From Cyanobium sp. Tous-M-B4 (lineage in GTDB: Bacteria > Cyanobacteriota > Cyanobacteriia > PCC-6307 > Cyanobiaceae): DNA of 51,107 nt. Under the pieces are notes generated by a model that was not told where the DNA came from, ran no database searches, and saw only the letters and a list, made by a program, of their open reading frames with translations. Both the position numbers and the translations under genes were made by a program. This document shows, piece after piece, positions 44,679-51,107 of the stretch. Location of the stretch: contig NZ_JAGQBA010000009.1 of the NCBI RefSeq assembly GCF_024345395.1, positions 1 to 51,107 of the forward strand, in the 5' to 3' direction. The stretch's first letter is position 1. Every line of letters begins with the position of its first letter.

Positions 44679-45890
44679 ATGATGGGAGCACTACCGCCAG
44701 CTGTCTGCCCTTTGCCTGCTCCAGTGGCTTCTTCCGCTTTTGTGCCGCCTGCCTCGACGCCGGCTGGTCAGGCCGCTTTAGAGCGGCTGCGGGCCTGGCC
44801 CGGGGAGCATCGCGTTGCGGTGGGACTCTCGGGTGGCGTTGACAGCTCCTTGACGGCAGCCCTGCTGGTGGAAGCTGGCTGGCAGGTGGAGGGCCTCACC
44901 TTGTGGCTGATGAGTGGCAAGGGTGCCTGCTGCGCCGAGGGCCTGGTGGATGCAGCCGGCATCTGCGAGCAGCTAGGTGTGCCCCACCACGTGGTGGATT
45001 TTCGCGAGCACTTCCAGGCCCAGATCGTTGATTTTCTGGTGCAGGGCTATCAGGCCGGCGTTACGCCGCTGCCTTGCTCTCGTTGCAATCGGGAGGTGAA
45101 ATTTGGGCCGATGCTCCAGTGGGCTGAAAGCGAGCGGAGCATCGGCCGGCTCGCCACGGGCCATTACGCCAGGGTGCGCCATGGCGCCAATAGCGACAAC
45201 GGCCGTCACCAGCTGTTGCGCGGCTTAGACAGCCAGAAGGATCAGAGCTACTTCCTCTACGACCTACCCCAGGAGGCCCTGGGCCGGTTGGTGTTTCCCC
45301 TCGGCGAGCTCACCAAGGCCGACACTCGGCTTGAGGCGGAGCGCCATGGCCTGCGTACGGCCCAGAAGCCCGAGAGCCAGGACCTCTGCCTGGCCGATCA
45401 CCACGGCTCGATGAAGGCCTTTCTCGATGCCTATCTGCCGCCGCGCCAGGGTCAGATCGTGCTTACCGATGGCACGGTGGTGGGCGAGCACGACGGCATT
45501 GAGCACTTCACGATCGGCCAGCGCAAGGGCCTGGGGGTGGCCTGGAGTGAGCCCTTGCATGTAGTGCGCCTCGATGGCGCGATGAACCAGGTGGTGGTGG
45601 CACCCCGCGCTGGTGCGGCCAGGGGCGAAGCGTTGGTGGGGGCGGTGAATTGGGTGTCGATCGAGCCACCTACGGCGCCCATGGAGCTGGCGGTGCAGGT
45701 GCGTTACCGCAGTGCACCCGAGCCGGCTCGGCTGATTCCCTTGCCCGCCACCGACGCAGATAGCGCAGCCCTGCGGCCCCACCGGGTGCGGTTGGAGTTT
45801 GCTGAGGAGCAGTTTTCGATCACGCCTGGTCAGGCGGCGGTGTTTTACGCCGGGGAGATGCTGCTCGGTGGAGGCTTGATTCAGTCCTGA
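44679..45890 (+). CDS. mnmA: tRNA-specific 2-thiouridylase MnmA
   Basis: 403 residues. PP-loop [19 protein letters not shown], the catalytic Cys in [11 protein letters not shown] and the second in [11 protein letters not shown], and the [13 protein letters not shown] motif. It puts sulfur on U34 of tRNAs for Lys, Glu and Gln. The first 40 or so residues are an unconserved Ala/Pro-rich extension. Two consecutive ATG codons start the frame. Confidence 0.95.
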   Translation: MMGALPPAVCPLPAPVASSAFVPPASTPAGQAALERLRAWPGEHRVAVGLSGGVDSSLTAALLVEAGWQVEGLTLWLMSGKGACCAEGLVDAAGICEQLGVPHHVVDFREHFQAQIVDFLVQGYQAGVTPLPCSRCNREVKFGPMLQWAESERSIGRLATGHYARVRHGANSDNGRHQLLRGLDSQKDQSYFLYDLPQEALGRLVFPLGELTKADTRLEAERHGLRTAQKPESQDLCLADHHGSMKAFLDAYLPPRQGQIVLTDGTVVGEHDGIEHFTIGQRKGLGVAWSEPLHVVRLDGAMNQVVVAPRAGAARGEALVGAVNWVSIEPPTAPMELAVQVRYRSAPEPARLIPLPATDADSAALRPHRVRLEFAEEQFSITPGQAAVFYAGEMLLGGGLIQS

Positions 45891-45921
45891 GACCAGTCAA
45901 GTCAATCCTGATCTCAGCCGG

Positions 45922-46167
45922 TCACCAGTAGGGGTCGCTGGCTAGCTCCACCGTTAGCGAGCCCGAGCGGCTGGCGGGCACCGTGGCGATGCAGGCCCGC
46001 ACCACCTGGCCGTTGACTTCAATCTCGCAGGCGCCGCAACTGCCGCCCAAGCAGCCTGTGGGGATCAGAAAGCCTGCGGCCTGGGCTGCCACCAGCCAGT
46101 CACAACCGGCGTTGCAGCTGCTGGTGTGGCCGTTGGGCCAGTGGATGCTGACGGCGGAAGCGGCCAT
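45922..46167 (-). CDS. Small [2Fe-2S] ferredoxin-like protein
   Basis: 81 residues. The plant-type cluster motif CLGGSCGACEIEVNGQVVRAC supplies three cysteines (C-x4-C-x2-C) and the fourth (RAC) closer than in plant ferredoxins, typical of small [2Fe-2S] proteins of the FdxB or Isc-like group. The gene starts right after the cobQ stop (TAA then ATG), so it is likely co-transcribed with it. The electron partner is unknown. Confidence 0.85.
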   Translation of the reverse strand: MAASAVSIHWPNGHTSSCNAGCDWLVAAQAAGFLIPTGCLGGSCGACEIEVNGQVVRACIATVPASRSGSLTVELASDPYW

Positions 46168-47706
46168 TTAGGGGCTCAGCAGGGGTTCGAGGTTCACGTG
46201 GGCCTCAAAGGCATCGGCGAGTCGCTCTAGCAGGGCGTCTCGCTGCCGGCTGTGGTGGGGCGGGTTCTCCGGCAGGTCAGCCAGGCCGCGACGCTGGCGA
46301 AGTTGGTTGAGCCAGCGGCGCCGCCAGGGCCCGCTTTCGAATACCCCATGCAGGTAGGTGCCAGCCACCAGGCCGCCCGCTTCGCCAAAGTTGCACCAAT
46401 GGCCTAGGTCGGGATCGGTGGCGAGGGGGTGCAGGGGGCCGGCAGTTTCGATGGGGCTGCTGAGGCCGCGATGCAGCTCGAATCCCTCCAGGCTCAAGCC
46501 CTCGCCGGGCCAGCGGGCCATGCTTTGGCGCTGGCGCAAGGCCTTGCGGCCGCCGAAGCGGGTGCGTAGCGGCAACAGATTCAGGCCTGCCACCACTTCC
46601 TCGGCGGCGCAAGCGCCGCCCTCAAGCCCCTGGGGATCCAGTAGCTCCCGGCCCAGTAGCTGAAGGCCGCCGCAAATACCAAACACTTGTCCCCCGCCGG
46701 CGACGTAGCTGCGCAGCTCCTGCCCCAGCCCAGCTCGCTGCAGGGACGCCAGATCCCGCAGGGTCTGCTTGCTGCCCGGCACGATCACCGCATCGGGACT
46801 CCCCAACGGCTCCCCCGGCGGCAGCCAGCGCAGCTGGACGCTGGGTTCGGCCTCGAGGGGATCGAGGTCGGAGAAATTGCTCAGTGATGGCAGGCGCAGC
46901 ACGGCAATCTCCAGCTCGGCGCCGCTTTTGCGGCCGCGGCGCTCCAGCAGATCGAGGGAGTCTTCTGGCGGAAATAGCTCGTCGAGCCAGGGCATCACCC
47001 CCAGCACGGGGATGCCGGTGTGGGCCTCCAACCAGCGGCGCCCTTCGTCAAATAGCTCACGCCTGCCGCGGAAGCGGTTGATCAGCAGGCCGCGGATTAG
47101 GGGCCGCTCCACCGGCCGCAGCAGCGCCAAGGTGCCCACCAGTTGGGCAAACACGCCACCGCGCTCGATGTCGGCCACAAGGATGCAACGGGCCCGCAGA
47201 AATTGGGCTAGACGCAAATTTGTGAGGTCCCGTGATTGCAGGTTTACCTCCACCGGGCTGCCCGCCCCCTCCAGCACCAGGCGCCCCCCCGGATGGGCCG
47301 ACTGCAGCTCGCTCAGGCCGGCGCGAATAGACGCCCAGCCCGGCCGGAACCAGTCGCGGTAGTAGTGCTCAGCGCGGGCCAGCCCCACCGACTGGCCCAG
47401 ATGGATCAGCTCGCTGGTGGAGTCGCCCTGGGGCTTGAGCAGCACTGGATTCATGCTGTGGTGGGGCTCCAGGCCGGCGGCCCAGGCCTGCAGCGCCTGG
47501 GAGTAGGCCATTTCGCCGCCCTCTTGATCAACCCAGGCGTTGTTGCTCATGTTTTGCCCCTTGAAGGGCAGGGGCGTTTCGCCGCGACGGCGCAGCACCC
47601 GGCAGAGGGCAGCGGTCATCAGCGACTTGCCAGCCCCGCTACTGGTGCCCAGCACCATCAGCGGGGTGGGTGCGGCTGGGGCCTGCTGAGCAGTTTTTGC
47701 GCTCAT
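46168..47706 (-). CDS. cobQ: Cobyric acid synthase
   Basis: 512 residues. ATP-binding start [39 protein letters not shown], and the glutamine amidotransferase domain with [11 protein letters not shown] (Cys) and [10 protein letters not shown] (His). It amidates four side chains of the corrin ring. ATG 47706 overlaps the stop of the upstream gene as ATGA; a longer frame to 47886 is inside that gene. Confidence 0.95.
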   Translation of the reverse strand: MSAKTAQQAPAAPTPLMVLGTSSGAGKSLMTAALCRVLRRRGETPLPFKGQNMSNNAWVDQEGGEMAYSQALQAWAAGLEPHHSMNPVLLKPQGDSTSELIHLGQSVGLARAEHYYRDWFRPGWASIRAGLSELQSAHPGGRLVLEGAGSPVEVNLQSRDLTNLRLAQFLRARCILVADIERGGVFAQLVGTLALLRPVERPLIRGLLINRFRGRRELFDEGRRWLEAHTGIPVLGVMPWLDELFPPEDSLDLLERRGRKSGAELEIAVLRLPSLSNFSDLDPLEAEPSVQLRWLPPGEPLGSPDAVIVPGSKQTLRDLASLQRAGLGQELRSYVAGGGQVFGICGGLQLLGRELLDPQGLEGGACAAEEVVAGLNLLPLRTRFGGRKALRQRQSMARWPGEGLSLEGFELHRGLSSPIETAGPLHPLATDPDLGHWCNFGEAGGLVAGTYLHGVFESGPWRRRWLNQLRQRRGLADLPENPPHHSRQRDALLERLADAFEAHVNLEPLLSP

Positions 47707-48098
47707 AGCCGCGGCCGGTGGCGCCGCAGCCAGTGCTGCAGGCGAATGGGGCCGCTGGCGCCTGGAATCTCGCCAGGCCACTGGGCTAAAACTTCGCGTC
47801 CCATGGGCGTGAGCCGCACCCGCTCGGTGAGGCCCTGGCCGTCCACTTCGCGCCGCAGCACTCCTAGCTGGATCAGCCAGATCCAATGGGCTTCAACCCG
47901 ATCGGAACTCTGTGCTCCCTGGCAAAGGCTCTGGAGGTCGTTCCGGCGGCAGAGCTCGCCGCCGCTGAGAGCCCGATCGTTCACCTCCACGTAAAACGCC
48001 CGCCTAAATGGCAGGCAGCGCATTGCCTGGCTGGCCCTGGACAGGGAGCGTTTGTTTTGAAGCAGGGGGTCGATCGCGGTGGCTTCCCGATGTTGCAT
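47703..48098 (-). CDS. Npun_F0494 family protein
   Basis: 131 residues from ATG 48098. Helical, winged-helix-like pattern: [20 protein letters not shown], then [20 protein letters not shown] and [14 protein letters not shown]. It matches uncharacterised cyanobacterial proteins I know under this name. The stop overlaps the cobQ start, and the gene is divergent from maf (21 bp between starts). Confidence 0.72.
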   Translation of the reverse strand: MQHREATAIDPLLQNKRSLSRASQAMRCLPFRRAFYVEVNDRALSGGELCRRNDLQSLCQGAQSSDRVEAHWIWLIQLGVLRREVDGQGLTERVRLTPMGREVLAQWPGEIPGASGPIRLQHWLRRHRPRL

Positions 48099-48119
48099 AG
48101 AAGGATTCTCCCTGACCCC

Positions 48120-48704
48120 ATGCTCGTGCTCGCCTCCGCCTCCCCAGCTCGCCGGCGCCTGCTGGAGCAGGCCGGCATCGCCCACCAAGTGCAGGTGAGC
48201 GGCGTTGATGAGGAGTCGATCAGCGATGCCGATCCCGGCCAGCTTGTGCAGCGGCTGGCCCGGGCCAAAGCCGAAGCGGTGGCCCAACAACTGCCCCAGG
48301 GCACCAGGGTGCTTGGCTGCGATTCGCTGCTGGTTTTCAACGGTGAGGTGTTTGGCAAGCCAGCTGACGCTGGCGCTGCTCGGCAGCGCTGGTTGCAGAT
48401 GGCAGGCGGTTGGGGTGAGCTGATCACCGGCCATTGCCTCACCACTAGTAGTGAAGAGGCGATGGTGGGCAGCCCTCAAATCGCCGTAGTTAGGACGCGG
48501 CTGCAATTTGCAGCTATCGACTCCGATGAAATCGACGCCTATGTAGCCAGTGGCGAACCCCTCCAGTGCGCCGGTGGCTTTGCCTTGGAGGGGCGTGGGG
48601 GATTACTGGTAGAGCGGATAGAAGGCTGCTTCAGCAACGTGATCGGCCTGAGCCTGCCGTTGCTGCGCCGATGGCTCAGGGATCAAGGAAGAGTTGATCC
48701 ATAA
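48120..48704 (+). CDS. maf: Maf family nucleotide pyrophosphatase
   Basis: 194 residues from ATG 48120. N-terminal [18 protein letters not shown], the acidic [18 protein letters not shown] motif and [20 protein letters not shown] are typical of Maf/YceF proteins. They hydrolyse non-canonical or modified nucleoside triphosphates. A longer frame upstream to 47886 lies inside the divergent gene. Convergent with the YcgJ-like gene, overlapping by 29 bp. Confidence 0.93.
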   Translation: MLVLASASPARRRLLEQAGIAHQVQVSGVDEESISDADPGQLVQRLARAKAEAVAQQLPQGTRVLGCDSLLVFNGEVFGKPADAGAARQRWLQMAGGWGELITGHCLTTSSEEAMVGSPQIAVVRTRLQFAAIDSDEIDAYVASGEPLQCAGGFALEGRGGLLVERIEGCFSNVIGLSLPLLRRWLRDQGRVDP

Positions 48705-49404
48705 CGACCCGATTGTCGCGGCTTTGCCGCAGACCACGGTGCTCGCGGGTTGCCACCAGGGTCATGTCACGCCAGCGGAACACGCCGGTGTAGCCGTGGT
48801 CGAAGAAGGCCACGGGCCAGGTGCCGCTGCTGTCATTCACTTCCAGCCGTCCGGTGCTGTTGCTGAAGTTGAAGCGGCGGCCATCCTGCTGCGCCACCAC
48901 GTAACGGGTGATGCCACTGCTGTCACGGCTGATGCGTCGCAGTCCACAGGGTCCGTCGTAGAGCTGCTTGCCTCCCTGGGCCAGGGTGCAGAAGCCAGAG
49001 AACCGGGTCACTTCTCGATCGTTGTTCACCGCGGCTGTCGTGGTTCCAAACAGGTCTCGGCTCATTTCTCGACTGATCTGGCGCTTGGCGAAGCCATCGC
49101 TCCAGCACAGTTCCAGCTGCAGGCTGCACACGGCGCCGTTGCTGAGCCGGAATTCCCTGGGCATGGGCCGGCCGGAGAGCTCTCCCATCAGTTTGCGCTC
49201 GGCCGTTGGCCCGAAATATTGGCGGGTCAGGCCTAGGGAGATGCCCTGGCGGTCGTAGCAGATCTGGCCGGCCCGATCACAGAGCACCCCTTTTGAGGGG
49301 CTGCTCACGCTGTCGTACTGGGCATGCGCCTGCTGGGGAAGGCCCAGGCAGGCGGCCAGCAGAGCTGTGCTGGCCGCCGCAAGGGAGAAGTGCCTAAGGG
49401 TCAT
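48676..49404 (-). CDS. Secreted YcgJ/Fels-1-like protein
   Basis: 242 residues. Signal peptide with a clear site ([20 protein letters not shown] then AHAQ). The first part ([20 protein letters not shown], then LTRQYFGP and [15 protein letters not shown]) resembles the YcgJ/Fels-1-prophage-protein family; six cysteines suggest disulfides in the periplasm. The second half is uncharacterised. The function is unknown. Confidence 0.72.
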   Translation of the reverse strand: MTLRHFSLAAASTALLAACLGLPQQAHAQYDSVSSPSKGVLCDRAGQICYDRQGISLGLTRQYFGPTAERKLMGELSGRPMPREFRLSNGAVCSLQLELCWSDGFAKRQISREMSRDLFGTTTAAVNNDREVTRFSGFCTLAQGGKQLYDGPCGLRRISRDSSGITRYVVAQQDGRRFNFSNSTGRLEVNDSSGTWPVAFFDHGYTGVFRWRDMTLVATREHRGLRQSRDNRVVMDQLFLDP

Positions 49405-49505
49405 GGAGAAATTGAGATGGACGGGGTGGGATGGCCCCGCTCCACCAAGGTATAGAGAGAAGTTGTTTGAGATATGACCAAAATTCGGCGGGTTGTGACT
49501 GGATG

Positions 49506-49533
49506 TTTATGGATCCAAAACTGGATCCATAAA
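49506..49533. repeat. Perfect 11-bp inverted repeat upstream of psbC terminator
   Basis: TTTATGGATCC (49506-49516) and GGATCCATAAA (49523-49533) pair perfectly across AAAACT. It sits between the psbC terminator and the start of the YcgJ-like gene. It is either a second terminator stem or a protein-binding site. Confidence 0.55.
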
Positions 49534-49546
49534 ACCGCACACAAAA

Positions 49547-49570
49547 AGCCCCCGCATTGCGGCGAGGGCT
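49547..49570 (-). terminator. Intrinsic terminator of psbD-psbC
   Basis: On the minus strand AGCCCTCGCCGCAATGCGG is followed by GGGCT and then TTTTT; the stem is AGCCC/GGGCT with CCGC/GCGG inside and a small asymmetry. It starts 26 bp past the psbC stop at 49596. Confidence 0.8.
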
Positions 49571-49595
49571 GATGAAACGGATTGATCGCGAGCGA

Positions 49596-50981
49596 TCAAT
49601 CCAGATCAGGCATAGCCAAGCTGGGCTCTGCCTTGCGGTCGATGCCCTTTTCGAAACCAGCAGCAGCGGCGCGAGCGCGACCGGCGTGCCAGAGGTGACC
49701 TACCAGGAAGAAGAAGGCGAGCACAAACTGCGTGGACGCCAGCCACTGGCGGATGTTCACGAAGTTCACCGAGTTTGGCTCGGTGATGATGCCGCCAACC
49801 GAGTTCAGGGAGGCGTTGGGAGCGTGCGTCATGTATTCAGCCGCGCGGCGCACTTGCCAGGGCTGAATGTCGTTCTGAAGCTTGTCGAGGCTCAAGCCGT
49901 TGGGGCCGCGCAGGGGCTCCAGCCAGGGGCCTCGGAAGTCCCAGAAGCGCATGGTTTCACCACCGAAGATGATCTCGCCGGTGGGCGAGCGCATCAGGTA
50001 TTTACCAAGACCGGTGGGGCCCATGGCCGAACCGATGTTGGCGCCGAGGCGCTGGTCACGCACCAGGAAGGTGAAACTCTGGGCCTGGGAGGATTCGGCG
50101 TTTGTGGGGCCGTAAAACTCCGAGGGATAGGCGGTGTTGTTGAACCAGATGTAAGCCGAGGCGATGAAGCTCATAAAGCTCAGGGCGCCGAGGCTGTAGC
50201 TCAAGTAGGCCTCACCATTCCAGATGAAGGCGCGACGCACCCAGCCGAAGGGCTTGGTGATTGCGTGCCAGATGCCTCCGAAGATGCAGATCAGGCCGAT
50301 CCAGATGTGACCGCCAATGATGTCTTCCATCGAGTTGACTCCGATGATCCAGCCCTCGCCACCGAATGGTGCGCGGGTGAGATAACCGAAGATCACTCCG
50401 GGGCTGAGGGTTGGGTTGGTGATGATGCGCACATCGCCACCGCCCGGTGCCCAGGTGTCATAAACACCTCCGAAGAACATGGCCTTGAAGACCAGCAGCA
50501 GGGCGCCGACGCCCAGAAGAATCAGGTGGTAACCAATGATGTTGGTCATCTGATTCTTGTCGCGCCAATCCTGGGAGAAGAACGTGGAGTAATTCTCCAG
50601 AACCTCAGGACCACGCAGGGCGTGATAAAGACCACCAAGGCCGAGCACGGCCGAGCTGATCAAGTGCAGCACACCAACGACAAAGAACGGATAGAGATCG
50701 GTGACCTCACCGCCAGGACCAACGCCGTAACCCAGGGTGGCTACGTGGGGGAACAGGATTAGCCCCTGTTCATACATGGGCTTGTCGAAGGTGAAGTGAC
50801 TCACCTCGAAAAGCATCATGGCCCCTGCCCAGAAGACCATCAGGCCTGCGTGGGCTACGTGGGCGCCGAGTAGGCGACCGGAGAGGTTGATCAGGCGGGC
50901 ATTGCCCGCCCACCAGGCATAGCCGGTGGAGTCGAGGTCTTTGCCCCCGACCACCAGGTTGGAATTAAAGGGCGTTTCCAC
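49596..50981 (-). CDS. psbC: Photosystem II CP43 protein
   Basis: 461 residues from GTG 50981. Chlorophyll-binding inner antenna of photosystem [62 protein letters not shown] and a C-terminus ending [11 protein letters not shown] 50981 overlaps the psbD stop by 17 bases (GTGGAAACGCCCTTTAA) and has GAGG upstream, the same arrangement as in chloroplasts; an ATG at 51017 would add 12 residues. Confidence 0.97.
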
Positions 50982-51107
50982 GGGGCAGAACCTCTTCAGG
51001 GAAGACGAAGTTTTCATGCGGCTGGTCAGCCGGTGCCATCCAGGCACGCAGACCTTCATTCAGCAAGATGTTCTTGGTGTAGAAGGTTTCAAATTCAGGA
51101 TCCTCAG
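50965..51107 (-). CDS. psbD: Photosystem II D2 protein (C-terminal part only)
   Basis: The frame read from the right edge encodes [20 protein letters not shown] and ends [12 protein letters not shown], the conserved C-terminus of D2. The 5' part lies outside the window. Overlaps psbC by 17 bases. Confidence 0.97.

Overview
The window comes from a high-GC picocyanobacterium of the Synechococcus/Cyanobium group. This is an inference from psbD-psbC at the right edge, an ARC6/Ftn2 division protein, a CpcS/CpeS-type phycobilin lyase, a cyanobacterial ThiE with an N-terminal extension, several cyanobacteria-only families (DUF3611, DUF1517, TIGR03792, DUF1400-type hydrolase), and dense gene packing with many ATGA stop/start overlaps. 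I see no rRNA, tRNA, CRISPR array or intact insertion sequence.

Region 1 (1-7.2 kb) is accessory. A giant minus-strand gene runs off the left edge. It carries six tandem Hcp-like domains (the fold of the type VI secretion tube protein), then two near-identical Ig-like repeats, a SwmB-like domain, a cadherin-like domain and the start of a seventh Hcp-like domain. Beside it lie a truncated TIGR03032 fragment, the remains of a Phd/PIN toxin-antitoxin pair, an intact VapBC-type pair and a small conserved-looking protein.

Region 2 (7.2-18.5 kb) is housekeeping: cobL; the pheS-nadK-response regulator-DUF192 operon; surE; DUF3611; ribF; thiE-thiS; DUF1517; and the ispF-TIGR03792-small ORF-larB operon. 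Three small proteins (45, 52 and 38 residues) sit in gaps or overlaps here.

Region 3 (18.5-24.4 kb) is the most interesting block. It looks like a peptide export locus: a C39-peptidase ABC exporter, an HlyD-type adaptor and a LuxR-type regulator in a row, flanked on both sides by three unrelated small genes that each start with a short leader ending in Gly-Gly. Their predicted cores differ strongly from each other; one has a tandem NCRxxGAEG repeat. A run of hairpins lies next to one precursor gene.

Region 4 (24.4-39 kb) is mainly housekeeping: NfeD, SPFH protein, YbjQ, trmD, CpcS-like lyase, a Phd/PIN pair, era, a DUF1400-type hydrolase, Bax-inhibitor-1, a FUSC-like protein, phoH, rpsP, ffh, ftn2/arc6 and pdhA.

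Region 5 (39-42 kb) is an AT-richer accessory block with an RTX repeat protein and a Gly-rich protein of unknown function, probably one transcription unit. Region 6 (42-51.1 kb) holds a group 2 sigma factor, Nnr, mnmA, a [2Fe-2S] protein, cobQ, an Npun_F0494-like protein, maf, a secreted YcgJ-like protein, psbC and the end of psbD.

All family names are from recognition of motifs and overall sequence, without database searches. Start sites were chosen by family length, overlap with neighbours and Shine-Dalgarno sequence where visible.
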